Positions 1 through 12,011 of a DNA stretch of 64,000 nt are shown one piece after another. This DNA comes from Heterotrichella gracilis (taxonomy: Eukaryota > Sar > Xanthophyceae > Tribonematales > Xanthonemataceae): contig JAULBX010015091.1 of NCBI GenBank assembly GCA_032358255.1, positions 29,414-93,413 on the forward strand, given 5' to 3'. Each line of letters starts with the position of its first letter. Within the stretch, counting starts at the first letter, position 1. The position numbers and the translations under genes are program-made. The notes below the pieces were generated by a model, which searched no databases, was not told the origin of the DNA, and saw only the letters and a program-made list of their open reading frames with translations.

Positions 1-1411
1 AACCTCGACCTTGCGAGGAGTTGCAATATGGATGGTATACGTTGCATGCTACAGTGTTTCTCCTGTGCAAGGCCAAAGCAATGCTGGCCGGCACCTTGTT
101 TGGTTATTTGGCAGCATGTATGCCACTTCATTATGAGATGCAAATGATGCCTTGTGACGTGCAGCTCGTGGAACGGAACAATTAAATGCCACTTAGTTAT
201 ATGCTGCCTGATCAATAGCTGCAGCATTTCCACACTCGTTAATGAACACAGCAAACCGTGGACTGGGCAGACGACTTCGGCACCAATAATCTATTGATGA
301 CTGACAACCAATTGCTTTTCTTTGCCACAGATTTCTACCAACATGGGCGCGGCTTGGGCCCTGGCAGCTGGTGTTTTGGGTTACCTACGAGCAGCTGCGA
401 CAAGTGACAGGGATGGGCACATTTTGATGCTGACACTGGGAACAGTTCAATTCTCACATGTCACACTGAGTCAGTTTTATTTCAGTTTTTAGGTAAAGAT
501 CTTGTATTTTCAATTTGAAGGTCAAGGTATTTTCAAGGTCAGTTTTAAGTTTCCGTTTTTCATAGATGGGCATTTTGCAAATGCCGCATGAAATGGCTTG
601 ACATTTTTAGCATGCCATTCATTTCCATCCAATTTGCCACACTGGATTGACGCGTTCAATTTGGCGAGGGGGCTTTTGGGGGCGCACGCCATTTCCCCTA
701 TATTTTTTTTTTCACAAAGCCACTGAGCCAGAATTTTTTGTTTATATTTAAGCAACCGTCACGCTGGCAGTCACTGCTTGCTTGTCAATTCAATGAAGGC
801 ATCAGGAAGGAAGTTCCTGAACCGGCTTCATTTTTGAATTCATTTCGGACGCACATTAGCAGCTACACAAAATACTTCTGCAGCAATGATGCGCAAGACC
901 GCCTGGTTACTGGTTTCGTTTTTATCTTATTTACTGCAGTGCACATGTGTACTATGTACAACTGTCATATCAACCTGATTGGGTGGCACCAGTTCAACTG
1001 GTATCATAAACTGTGGTGAACATGTTTGATGCTGCACTGCAGCAACTGTTACAGGCCCTGGGTACCATGGCGAGTTGGAATGACAACGATCTTTAGTGCA
1101 CATGCTATGCATGGTAAAGTCATTTGAGGCTTAAGTACTGCGCACCGGTTCCATTCAGCAGGCAGATCAACCGTGGGTGCTGTCAGCACACAGTGCGCAA
1201 TTGAACCCACGATTATTGCAACAAAATGCTGCATAATCAGCGTAACAATCCAACTTGTCAAAGCTTTGTCAAACCTAGATTGCACATGACTCACAAGGCA
1301 AAGCAGTCAACTCTGTGCCAGGCAACGCTGCTGTGGCTGAATATTTATGTTGCCTGAAGGCTGCAAACGCATGCTCTAACTCCATTCTTTGCCAGGACGC
1401 AATGTTTGCAC
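1..1411. other. Intergenic / 3' flank of CCT8, no gene recognised
   Basis: No reading frame here has splice context, domain similarity or coding texture. The stretch should contain the 3' untranslated region of the CCT8 gene, whose stop is at 1412-1414 on the minus strand. The part around 500-760 is T-rich and holds small imperfect direct repeats of a 'caaggt' type sequence. Confidence 0.5.
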
Positions 1412-3955
1412 TTAGTCCTCATCGCCATCGCCCTGGCCGGGCCTCAGCTTGGGCCCCCCCGCCACCTTGGCCATGATGATTGTATCCACCCTGAGCACGG
1501 TGATGACTGCATCGGTGGCCAGCTTCATGGCCCACCACTTGGTGTTGTACAGGTCATAGATGCCCTCTGTTGCCAGGTCCTTGGGCTGCCCAGTCTCAAT
1601 GTCCAGCCCCGCTGAGGTCTGCCCAGTGGCGTGCGCTGCGTAGAGCGTCGCCAGCACGTCGGTTGCGTTCAATCCCGAGTTCTCTGCGATGGTGCGCGGC
1701 ACCACCTCCAGCGCCTCGGCATACTTTGCAATGGCGTACTGGTCCAGGCCCGTCTCCTTGCGCCCAAAGTCTGCCAGCTGGCGCGCAATCTCCACCTCAG
1801 TGGCACCACCTGCAATTGCAACACCACTCAATTAAAAACTATACCAACTTCTTGTAGCACACACCATGATCCATGATGCAATGGCAACTGTTGCAATGCT
1901 TCTGCACCAGGCACGCCAACCCCCCACTGCGGGTGGCATCTCATGACCATGCAGTCGGTAATGCCAGGGCATGTAAATGGGAATGCCTAGTCCATGCCAC
2001 CCAATACCAAGCGCTGTTTTTGTGATTTGCACCCACCTGCCGGCACCGTGCGCGAATCCTTGCAGATGACCCTGTAGGAGTTGACGCCATCGTCCACCGC
2101 GCGCTCCAGATCATCAAGGAAGTTGTCGGTGCTGCCCCTCAGCACCACTGTGGACAGCCTGCCGCGGGTGGAGTCCTGCTCCACCACGGTGCACATGGTG
2201 CCGCCAATCTCCTGCACCTTGACCGTCTTTGCAAATCCCAGCTCGTCAGGTGTGGGGACCCCCAGCTTGACCAGCGCTGTGGCGCCAGTGGCTCGGCAGA
2301 ACCGCCGCAGGTCGAATTTGGATGGGATCCTGACCACCATCAAGCCGTACTTCTCAATGAAGTGCATGGCCATTTCGCCGATGGCTGCCCCCGATGCCAG
2401 AACCTTGGCACCACTCTCTGCAATGCCCTTGACCACATCCTCGATGCGCTTCTCCTCACTCCGGGAGTAGTTGGTCAGCTCCTCGGCATTGTGGATGAGC
2501 ACAGTGCCCTGCACGCACACCCCCATTCTCAAGGTTAACCCACACCTAATCTTTTTGAAATCCATGCATTGTTCATGGCAGAAAACATGAGCATGTGGCA
2601 TGGTTTGGAAAGCATTCAGCCCATGTGCGGTCTCACCTTTGTCTCCGTTGCCGCGGTGTCAATGCCTTGCAAGAACACTGCGACCTTGGCATCAGCTGCC
2701 TCCTGGACAGTGCCCTCAGCACCCCGCTTCAGCACCATGCCCTTGATGACGTCAGAGTCATGGATGCCACCGCCATTGATCTTAACCACCCGCACGTTGT
2801 CCACATCAAAGTTTTCTGGGTTCTTTGGGCAGACGTCGATGCAGGCCTTTGCAATCAGGTTGCACAACACGTTTTCGTAGCCGTATTGTTTGCTGGCAAT
2901 TGAGCCCTTGATTTTTTCTGCCACCTGAAGCATAGAAGACCCAAACTCAGCATCATGTATTCAGCAACGTGTGTGCGGCACCACATGCAGGGTATACATC
3001 AAGATGGCCCACATGTGCGGCAAGAGGCAAGAATTAGGGAAAGTTCTTGCCCCCAGTTTCTTGTAAATATGGCTATGCTTCCCACACTTCACAGCAAATG
3101 AGCCTTACCGCTTCTAGGTTCCTGACATCCACTGTCTCTGAGCCTGGGATCAGTAGCGAGTCCAGTACCTCCAAGGCCTGCACCACAGGGACAATCATAA
3201 GGGTTTGCTGCCACCAAACGGAGAATGTAAAATAGAGCGCTCGTTGATATGGGCTGGAAGGCCATGCTTGCCTTTTGTCCAGCCTTCTTGTAACCCTCAG
3301 CGATCTCGGATGTATGCAGACCGTCCCTGATGAGGCCCTCGGCATTGCCCAGCAGCTCGCCGCCAAAGGCAAGCACCTGAAACAAAACAAAAACTGTGAA
3401 TAATAGAATTTCTTTGTTCGCAGTGCTCGGGCACAACCAAAAGCCTCGTATGTTTCAAGTGGGCTATAAGTCGGCGGTATATGCATGCATATGGATTCTG
3501 GATGTTCGGTGCAGCTTTACTCACAAAGTTTGTCCCGTCCCCGATTTCTTGCTGTTGCGCCTGTGCAGCCATGACCAAAAGCTTCGCAGCCGGATGCTGC
3601 ACCTCCAACTCTTGAACGATCGTCGATGCGTCGCTGGTGACAAACAGCTTATCAAGATGGTTGATAACCATCTTGTTCATACCTGCAGTGTTGTGCACAT
3701 GACAGTGGATATGGAGTTCTAAAAGTGGCCAACCATCCTTGGATATGTGTTCACCAAAGCCTGGCAAGGTTGTGCGAAAGGCATACCATTTGGGCCCATG
3801 GACGTCCGTGTGATTTGCGACAAGCCTTTGCACGCCTCTATGTTCCGCAAAACAGCTTCTTCCACGCCAGACAGGTGCTTGTACCCATCTTTTAGCATGG
3901 CCTGCAGGCCGTAAGGCATCCCCATCGTCCCCATCTTGCTCTGTGAGAAGTTCAA
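1412..3955 (-). CDS. CCT8: T-complex protein 1 subunit theta (CCT8), cytosolic chaperonin
   Basis: Subunit theta of the hetero-oligomeric cytosolic chaperonin CCT/TRiC, which folds actin and tubulin with ATP. Seven exons join in phase: 3955-3787, 3682-3525, 3376-3272, 3177-3109, 2924-2637, 2508-2037 and 1809-1412, giving 552 residues, the usual family length. Seen directly: the N-terminal 'MLKDGYKHLSG' and 'NIEACKGLSQITRTSMGPNG' (the ATP-site region of group II chaperonins), then 'VTSDASTIVQELEVQHPAAK', the 'GDGTN' motif across the exon 2/3 junction and the theta-type C-terminus ending in an acidic GDED tail. Intron 3 has a GC donor (AAG|GCAAGC) paired with a normal AG, and the frame needs it. 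The start at 3955 is the first Met before the conserved core. Introns are about 80-230 nt. Family assignment is very secure; the theta assignment rests on the N-terminal block and C-terminus. Confidence 0.95.
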
Positions 3956-4645
3956 AAGGCCACTTGGGCAGCAACTGAGATAGGCGCCTTATAAGCAGCA
4001 ACGAAACAACAACAAACGAAGATCAAAATACGAGCAAGGTGTTGACGGCTGGTGAAATCCAGACTTTTAAGGGGCGAACACTTCGTGCCTGTTTTGTGTG
4101 TTTCGCGATGCATGGCCGCAGCCTTCAAACCAAGTGTTCAGGCTTAAACCCTTAATTAGGGTACATGTGATCCACTCACCCACTGGGCCAGTGCAGTGGT
4201 TGCACTGCAGTGCTGACCCCACTCACTAACAATGAGCTCCGGAACACAGGCGGCACAGCCATTCACTGCTATAATGAATCATGCCACAGCGTTAAGCGTC
4301 TCCTATTTTGCCCTATGGTAGCTCACACAACCGGCCACATTGTTGGTTCGCACTTGCTAGGGCATGCAAAATCAAGGCAGTTCAGTGCAAAAATATAACC
4401 ATGCAAATTGGCAACAACCCAACATAAGGATTTGATGTTCATAACAACAACTGTGGTCTGAGACTACGTTCTTGGAACTTTGGTGTCCCACGCACTGCAG
4501 TCAGTGCGTGTACTTACAACATTGCACAACCCTCGGCAAAATGAAAACCTGCCCAGTCTTGTTGGGGCTGGCAGCTGTCCAGCCCAAAACAAGCATCACC
4601 GAAAATGAACGCCTCTTAAACAATCAGCCAACCCATGTGATGTCT
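3956..4645. other. Intergenic: CCT8 upstream region and Nudix gene 3' flank
   Basis: Both neighbours are on the minus strand, so this stretch should hold the CCT8 promoter (proximal to 3956) and the 3' untranslated region of the Nudix gene (proximal to 4645). A minus-strand TGTAA, a known chlorophyte polyadenylation motif, lies near 4515, about 130 nt past the Nudix stop. No other gene seen. Confidence 0.4.
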
Positions 4646-6666
4646 CTACTCGAAGCACATCTGCCAAGGGGGGTTGAGGCGGCCCACTGCTTCTTCCAGT
4701 TGCTGCCTGAGCTGACCTGCACGGAGCCAAATGGTGCACTAAGTTGACTAGTGCACTGGAAGACCTGACGGCCGTGAAATTAAAACAGGCTGGCCATTCT
4801 TCCACTTACACTTTCCAATGGATTGACGCATGGAACGTATGGTGGTCAATACCTTACACTCGCCCCTTTGACAGCTGACACGCTTCGTCCATTACCCACG
4901 TGACATGCAAATGACCCTGAGTGTTGTGTATCCCCCACCATGTCAGCAACGAGGATATACCAATTAGGATGTAGATGCGCTGCCGTGCAGCCCTACATGC
5001 TATGGCAGCGGTCCAGACACAACCACCACCAACAGCAAGCTTGACAAACCCACCTGCCGCCTTCACATTGTCCTCCCTGAGCAGCTTCTCAAAGGAGGTG
5101 CGCAGCAGCAGCTTGTGGTCAAACGCCAGAGGAGGTATATCACGCACATCGTACCATTGGGCAGCTGCCGCATCATCCTGAGAAAGGCACGCCAGTGTCG
5201 TCAATGTGCAGGGGAACTAATTACTGTGCAGGGGAATTAATTAAATTTATAAAGAGGTTCAATGGCAAGTATATTGCAGCGACAACGTGGCACCCGTTTT
5301 GCACAGTAGCTGGGGCTTAGGATTTAAGACTGGTCTCTTAAATCTCTAGGTGCGCAAGCACCATCCCTGGGCAAATCTGGAAGAATGTGCATGGACTGCC
5401 GCATCATGGTTGGCGCGGCCCGCATGGTTGGCGCTGGTCAAGCACTGTGCTATTCTGTGCAGGGTACACCCACAGTGTGCTGAGCCATTGAAATTGATTG
5501 TGAGCATGAGCACTTAACATCAGCAACGAACCACCATCAACAATGATCATGGCACAGACCTACAGCTACTAGCAAGAATGCAAGCAGGGCAAAAAATTCT
5601 TCCTGCTCAACTCACCGCTGCTTCCACGCCCAGTTCAGTGTTGGGCACCAATGCCGCATAGGCTACAGAGACACACCATCCGCGGGGATCTCGACCAGGA
5701 TCGCCAAAGGCGCCAACCTGCATGTGATCACAGGCAGTCACCCAACAAACTCTTGTACCACCTCAAGCATGCAAAAAATGAGTTTGGCAAAACATGCACA
5801 CACACGTCAACGGCATGGCATGGCGTGGCGTGGCACCAAGCATTACCTGCAAGAGCTCGATGCTCGCTGGATCGACTGAGGTCTCCTCCTGCAACTCCCT
5901 GCGTGCTGCTGCATCGAGAGGCTCGTCCTCGTTCACAAAGCCACCCGGGATTGCCCACATACCCTGCGGTTGACATGGCAAGGACAGCTACTTTCATTGC
6001 ACATTTGCTACAGGAAATAAGCTTAGTGTGAGCTTTCAGCCGAGTTGCAGGGGCCAAGAACCTGTCGTGGAAGTGAAAAGGAGCAGGTGTGTTGATGTCC
6101 TCCTTCTGGCGTATGCAATAAGAGCTTCTGCCACAGCATCCCAACACTCAGTGCATTTGCTCCCCCATGACAGCTCTGTGGAAGATTCACTCACCCTGCA
6201 GGGGGTCCCTTTCCGCTGCACAAGCAACACCTTTGCAATCGGTTGCTTGTCAGATGGACGCGCAATGATGACTGTGTCTACTGCCACAGAGGGTCGTGGC
6301 CACCTGCATGGTGCAGCGCCTGAATGATGCCCTTACGCTAGGGTTTTCGTAATGGGCAGATTGCTTGGCACACTTTTGTTGAACAACTGTTACTGGATAT
6401 ATTTTGTAATGCAAATGAAGGCAGTAAAGAATCACCTACGTGCACTGGGTAGTGTCTGGCAGCAATCGAAGGTGCAGACATAGTGCATGCACACAATGCA
6501 TGCATATGCAATGTCAATGTGGACAGTGTACTTAAAAACGAATCGCTCACTTGTACGTGTATGCCATCCTTGCGTGCCTGACTCCAGGATAAGCGGCGTG
6601 CACACCCCCAGCGTAACACAGGTGGACAAACAACAGGCTCCGTGTCAGTGTGGACCTAGCCAACAT
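4646..6666 (-). CDS. Nudix hydrolase, ADP-ribose pyrophosphatase-like
   Basis: Hydrolyses a nucleoside diphosphate linked to another moiety; the exact substrate cannot be read from sequence. Six exons join in phase: 6666-6551, 6303-6195, 5963-5847, 5717-5616, 5177-5054 and 4716-4646 (212 residues). The Nudix box G-x5-E-x7-R-E-x2-E-E is complete in exon 3: GGFVNEDEPLDAAARRELQEET read as positions 5949-5884, with all metal-binding glutamates present. It is preceded by 'WPRPSVAVDTVI' and 'VLLVQRKGTP' and followed by 'GAFGDPGRDPRGW', a block typical of ADP-ribose-type Nudix proteins. The first exon adds about 40 residues with a hydrophobic stretch (LTRSLLFVHLCYAGG), which may be a signal or transit peptide. 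The last exon is short and helical (QLRQQLEEAVGRL). Exon 1 is the least certain, although its donor phase fits exon 2 exactly. Confidence 0.88.
5205..5243. repeat. 20-bp tandem direct repeat in Nudix intron
   Basis: Two 19-nt copies of tgtgcaggggaa(c/t)taatta lie at 5205-5223 and 5225-5243 and differ at one base. They sit in the intron between Nudix exons 4 and 5. Confidence 0.8.
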
Positions 6667-7431
6667 TGAGGCTGAAGCCTTCACTGAAGGGGCCCTTACA
6701 ACAAGCTACAGTAACTCACTCCCGATTTTGACAACATTAACGTGGGCCAACGCCTCACGAAAGAAGCAGCTGGTGTATTGCCGAGGTACAAACGAAGCAA
6801 AAATATACTGATTGGACTGGGTGACATTTCCCGCCATTTTCAGCCCGAAACGATGCCTGCCAACAAAGGCATGCATTCATACTGAAGGTCAGCGGAGTAA
6901 AGGTGCAACCATCCTCCGTAAACCTCAGACAACTAGTTACTGTCAAGAATTTGTTACCCGAAGGGAACATGCAGTTGGGGACGGGGTTCAATTTTGCAGG
7001 TCATTTGCGGGCCAATCTCAGGCAGCAGCTGGCAACTGGCAGCAGACCCCACGCAGACGCGTACGCATACGTATCAGGGAGATGAATATAATTACAGAAG
7101 CCTCAAGAGGCAAACAGGCAGAAGTGCCTTGATGTCAAGCACGCACATCAAGTTGAGGCAAGGCGTGCAAATGCATGCGTGGCCGTTTGTTGCATGACAT
7201 GCCCAGGCGGCCAATCACACTGAAAATAATCATTGTACAAGGCACAACAATTCAGTGTCTCATGTACAAACAAAATTCCAAGCCACAGTAAACGGTGTTA
7301 AGCCCCTGATCCCAGACTTCCCACCACAAACTCCCAGAGTGGCCCAGTCACAAACTGGTTCACATGACGCCAGCTGAGAGCAGCTGCGCAACCAGAACCC
7401 CATCAAAGTGTGCTGAAAGAGCTACACATGT
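6667..7431. other. Intergenic: Nudix upstream region and uL3c 3' flank
   Basis: Holds the presumed promoter of the minus-strand Nudix gene and the 3' untranslated region of the uL3c gene. Short open frames here have no splice context or recognisable motifs. No gene seen. Confidence 0.4.
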
Positions 7432-8898
7432 TTACGTGTTGACGCCCACAATCTTGGCGGGGGTGATCTCCAAGAGGTTGCCTGGCTTGCCGGGAACAGC
7501 TCCCTTCACCACAATGGCGCGGTTCTCGTAGTCCACCATCAGCACCTGGGACAAGATTGATAACCATAAATTCCGCTGTCTTGCACTGAATCAACAAGTA
7601 CCCTTGAAGTATGAGCCAGGGTAATCAACAAGACCAGAAGTATGGAGACTCGCAGCAGGCTAAATGCTTTGCCAAGTCCACCCCCACCATTGTGTAAATG
7701 TACCAGGCGTCCAAATTCCTGCTTTCTCATGCCCGTCACCACCTTACCTCCAGCTTGCGGATCTTCACGCGCTCGTTGCCCATTTGCCCAGCCATCTTCA
7801 TGCCAGGGAACACACGGGAGGGGGTGGCACTGTTACCAATGGAACCGTGCTGCCTCTTGGACTTTGACCCGTGGGACATCATACCCACCGCGTGGTTCCA
7901 CCGCTTGATGGAGCCTGGAAGCAAAGTCACCCAGAAATCAATTGTGCGGCAGTATGAAACAAAGAAGGCTACCTAGCCAAGCAAATCCACAAAATGCTAC
8001 CTAGCCAAGCACCGGCTCATGCTGGAACATGCATGACAGCTGGGGTAAGTGACCGTTGCCCAAACCACGGACTGTGCATGAGCATGCCCACTGAATCCCA
8101 ACGGCAAAGATACATGCGCAGTGCAGTGGGCTAGCTGTAACTGGTGTGTGCTGCTCATAATGGGGATGGGCCATACACCCCCACTGGCACTCCCAACTGT
8201 AACATTGCTGCATCAAGGCAATTGCAGCTGCCCCAGTACTTGGCTGCACATGATCTGGCTGCAACGTGAGCCATCCCCTGTTTTCCGCTGCCTTACCTTG
8301 GAAACCCTTGCCAATGCTGGTTCCAGCAATGTCCACAACGTCACCAACTTTGAAGATTTCCTCTGGGTTAAGTACCTGGCCTGCCGCATATGGTGACACA
8401 TCCTTCACCTGTAGCAGTGCACACCCAGCTTAGAATGACGCAATTTCTGCTTCTCTAAGCCTTGCTGTACCCACAGGAACAGGAGTTTACCTTGAACTCC
8501 CGGAGGTGCCTCAGTGGCTCCACACCAGCCTTGTTCAGGTGCCCCAGCTCGGGCTTGGTGACCTTCCTCTCCTTCACCACCTTGTAGCCAACCTGGACTG
8601 CGTCATAGCCGTCCGTGGCCTTGGTCTTCACTTGCGTGACCACGTTGCCCTCCTCCAGGGCAATGACAGTTGCAGGGATGGCCTTGTCGTCCCTGAAAAT
8701 CTGGGTCATGCCTGCCTTTGTGCCGAAGATGCCCACTCCAGCCTCCATAGACCGAGCCACAACCTCTAAACCTCCTCTTTGCCTCGTGGTCCTGTTCATC
8801 TGCAGCTGGGGCTGGCGTGCTGCGCCGGTGGAGCGCAGGCCAGAAAAGGAGGGCAGGGCAGCGCACCGCGGGGGTGCGACACTGCCTGTGAACGCCAT
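7432..8898 (-). CDS. RPL3: Plastid 50S ribosomal protein L3 (uL3c), nucleus-encoded
   Basis: Bacterial-type L3 that binds near the peptidyl-transferase centre of the chloroplast 50S subunit. Four exons join in phase: 8898-8491, 8408-8297, 7914-7748 and 7545-7432 (266 residues). The mature start is seen as '[15 protein letters not shown]', the standard bacterial L3 N-terminus. Later come '[18 protein letters not shown]', '[20 protein letters not shown]' (the loop reaching the ribosome core) and '[14 protein letters not shown]'. About 50 residues rich in Arg, Ser, Ala and Gln precede the core and look like a chloroplast transit peptide. The Met at 8898 was chosen because it opens that peptide ([11 protein letters not shown]); a longer in-frame Met further upstream has no transit-like character. 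A mitochondrial destination is the alternative, but a plastid one is more likely from the peptide and length. Confidence 0.93.
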
Positions 8899-9501
8899 GC
8901 TGTTAGGCTGCAACTGACAAGGCCGGCAGCCAACCAATTCACACAGAAAGCACCTGGTGTGGGCGCAATGCTTGCACCTTGACCCCTCCTTGACGGCCTT
9001 TTTGCCTAGCTTTCGTGGCCACACTCTGCCGCCACATTGTAACACTCTCGTTTCACTCTAGTATAATTCGTCAGTTTTGCAACGGCCATGTTTTAGATTT
9101 TCGGCTCACCCAAAAACGAGCTGGCTCGTTTGAAATGGAGCTTAACCAACTGTTGGCACGAGTAGCAGAGTGTCTAGGATACCTCGTTTTGTTTCATCAA
9201 GGCAACACATGCTATTGGCCTTTTGCTAGGCGGTTCGCAACGCCTGGGATCGTGACCTTACCTCAGGAATACTAGATACTGCAACTTGATACGGCAAGCT
9301 GGACAAAACCCTGCTTGCATCGCTGGTTTTTGTCGCCCAGCTTGTGTTGCCCAGTACTGGGTTGCCACGACAAAGTGGTTTATGTGGAACTTGCAGCTTG
9401 CTGTTGAGCCGAGCCTCCACTAGTGCGCCGTCCAGAGCAACAGGGTGCAAGAGCACCCAAAAAGGTGTCAGCAGTAGCGGGCCTCAAGATTTTGTGGCGC
9501 C
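8899..9501. promoter_or_regulatory. Divergent intergenic region, probable shared promoter
   Basis: Lies between the start codons of the minus-strand uL3c gene (8898) and the plus-strand CCCH/U-box gene (9502), so both promoters must fall within about 600 nt. No specific binding site could be identified; promoter function is inferred from orientation alone. Confidence 0.45.
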
Positions 9502-12011
9502 ATGGCGAAAATAGGCAGCGTAAGTAGCTGTTCCACACGCCTAGGGTGGTGATTCATGACAAGGCAGTTGGCCTACCCTTGTATTTCTTCTAGGACCGTG
9601 TTAACCTTCATCACTATGCTTATCCCAACCTGACTTCAGTGGCTTGATTGCTTGTGGTGTTGCGCTAAGGTGCAGGTGCAGGTCATGATTGCATCTACTG
9701 GATGTACCAGCAAGCACACATGAGCCATTTGTTGTCCTTGACAACTTGTGATACCAGCATCCTAGACCTGACAGGGTAGAGCTGTCAGGCAATGGTGTGT
9801 GCTTGCTGGCCACCGTGGTACTCTGCTCTTGACACCTGCCTGATGCAAGCCACTAGTTGTGCCATTGGTGCAAGGCGTTTGTTGCTGCCTGGCTCAAGGC
9901 TTGTTTCCTTGGCAGGCGTTCGACCTGCTGGGATATATTGAGGATGTTGAGGAGGGTTCCATAACTGAAGATAAAAGGTCGATGACTGCTCTAGCTGCAG
10001 TGAAAGCTAAAGAGGATAAGAAGAAAGAGGAGGCCAGAGCTAAAGCAATAAAACCGGTGCGGCCTCATTGCTGTGTTCCTTGCACCAGTGGTACGGGGCT
10101 GAAAACTGACCCTTGTGGGTCAATTGTGCAGCTGGCAGTGCTGTTGCATAGTGGGGGACCATGTGTTACAACCAGCCTTTGCTGAGCGTGCAAAGGGCCT
10201 GTGCAGGTTCGTGCTGTAGCTACAGCAGCTTCTAGTAAACCTTCAACATCTGGTAGCACTGCTGCCCACCGGCCAGTATCAGGGCATCAGCTACAGAACC
10301 CTCCTGCTAACATGGCGCTGTACAAGACAACAAAGTGTCGCTATTGGGAAGCCAATGGCTATTGTACTAGGGATAAGGACTGCTGGTTTGCACATGGCAA
10401 GTCAGAGTTGCGTACCCCTGGGCAGAATAATAAGCTTCAAAGATCGCCACAGGTACGCATCTGCAGTGTGCTTGTGCTGCTGAAAACCTGCGCCAGTGCT
10501 AGTGGAGTGTTTGCGTGAGTCCTCCCTCACCATGCGGTGGCGTGGTCCCGCAGAAGCAACCCCAAACCCAACCTCAAGAGATTGACGGGAGGTATAAGTC
10601 CAAGCTCTGCGTCTTCTACCTGCAAGGTCACTGTGGCCGTGGGTCATCTTGTACCTATGCACACGGCGCTGCAGAGCTGAAACACCACGAGAACAACAAC
10701 GATGATGAGGTGTGAATAGTGTCCTTTCTGCAAGGGCATGAATTTTATTCTTTTTATTTCCAATTTCCAAACCGGTGGCATTGAGGCATCAGCCCTCAGC
10801 CAGGGATACCTGCCATGTTGTGGGACAAAGCCATGGTGCCGGGCCTGTACTTAAACGGGGCTGCATCGCAGGGGTATAACGAATACTTCACCGAAAGTTG
10901 GCAGGACTACGAGGGCGACACCTCGGATGATTATGGGTACGGCAACGGTGCCCACCTGTACCAAAGTGGGTCGTCAAGTGCGTCAGTAGCCTCTGGCGCA
11001 GCGAGCCGCTCCCCTTTGGCTCCAATGGCGGCACCTAGGCTGGCAGTGGCACCTGCGCTCCCCTTCCAGCATCTGCTGCAGCCAGGTGAGGCATGAATTT
11101 AAAGATAATAAAAAATGAGAAGAAAATCTCTATATTGTTTATTTTTTCTCCTACCAGCACCTGCTACAGCCAGGTGAGGCATTGCGTGTGGTGGCATGCC
11201 GTGCTTTCAGCTGTGCTGGAGGCATAGGGTCATTAGCCTGCTCACGCTGTGATTCCCTTCCACAAGCAGGAATTAACAATAGGTGCATTGCACATGGGTT
11301 AACTGCGGTTTGCCATGAGCTCATGCCCATGACAGTCCAGGGTGGCATAGCTGCGGGTGCCTCGTTAAGGGTTGAACAAGCCGCATTCATTTACCAATAA
11401 CGAAATGTGGCACGTGCAGTATCCGCCAATGCGCGTGGACCACCTCCCGGGTTTGGCCGGCAGCCCACAGTCACCGCGGCTGCCCCTAAGGCGCCGCCTC
11501 GCCCTGCTGGGAAGGTGGCGGCACAGCCTGAGGGTGTCAACGGAGCCGCAGCAGCGCTGGAGAACCTGGATCTGGACGGAGATGAAGATGTGCCAGAGGC
11601 ATTCTGCTGCCCAATCACTCATGTAAGCTCAGGCCTGGCCTTTCCTGTAGGGCGATGGTGTTGGGTTGCAGCTTGGGTCACTTGGTTTTGTAAGGGGTTT
11701 GCTCAATGTTGCTCAACAGTAAAATGGACAGTTATATGGGGACATCGTGCGTGATTAACTTTAGAGCAAGCACTATTTGGGCAGCGCTATTTACCAGCTT
11801 GTCCACCTTGCAGGAGCTGTTCCAAGACCCTGTGGTGGCTGCTGATGGTTTCACCTACGAGCGCCATGCCATTGAAGACTGGCTGCGCAAGCATGACAGC
11901 AGCCCCATGACCAATGAGCCGCTAGATCACAAGATTGTGGTGGCCAACCGGGCCATCCTGGAGGCAATTGATGCAGTGAGGACATCAGGGCGGCCGTTAA
12001 AGAAAGCTTGA
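9502..12011 (+). CDS. Tandem CCCH zinc-finger protein with C-terminal U-box (putative RNA-linked E3 ubiquitin ligase)
   Basis: Predicted exons: 9502-9519, 9594-9638, 9916-10056, 10207-10452, 10554-10709, 10800-11085, 11420-11622 and 11814-12011 (about 430 residues). Two CCCH fingers are visible: 'CRYWEANGYCTRDKDCWFAH' (C-x8-C-x5-C-x3-H) and 'CVFYLQGHCGRGSSCTYAH' (C-x7-C-x5-C-x3-H), the type that binds RNA. The C-terminus is a U-box (ITHELFQDPVVAADGFTYER, then 'SPMTNEPL'), which recruits E2 enzymes. A lysine-rich helix (residues about 50-68) lies before finger 1 and a Ser/Ala/Pro/Gly-rich linker precedes the U-box. Exons 3-8 are well supported by phase. Exons 1 and 2 are weaker: exon 2 needs a poor donor (TCA|GTGGCT) to escape an in-frame stop. 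The combination suggests a factor coupling RNA binding to ubiquitylation; this is inference. Confidence 0.8.
11067..11182 (+). repeat. Duplicated exon end plus splice donor (88-nt offset)
   Basis: The 28 nt spanning the end of exon 6 and its donor (11067-11094, encoding HLLQP followed by GTGAGG) recur at 11155-11182 inside the following intron with two mismatches. The second copy keeps the AG|GTGAGG donor. Confidence 0.85.
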
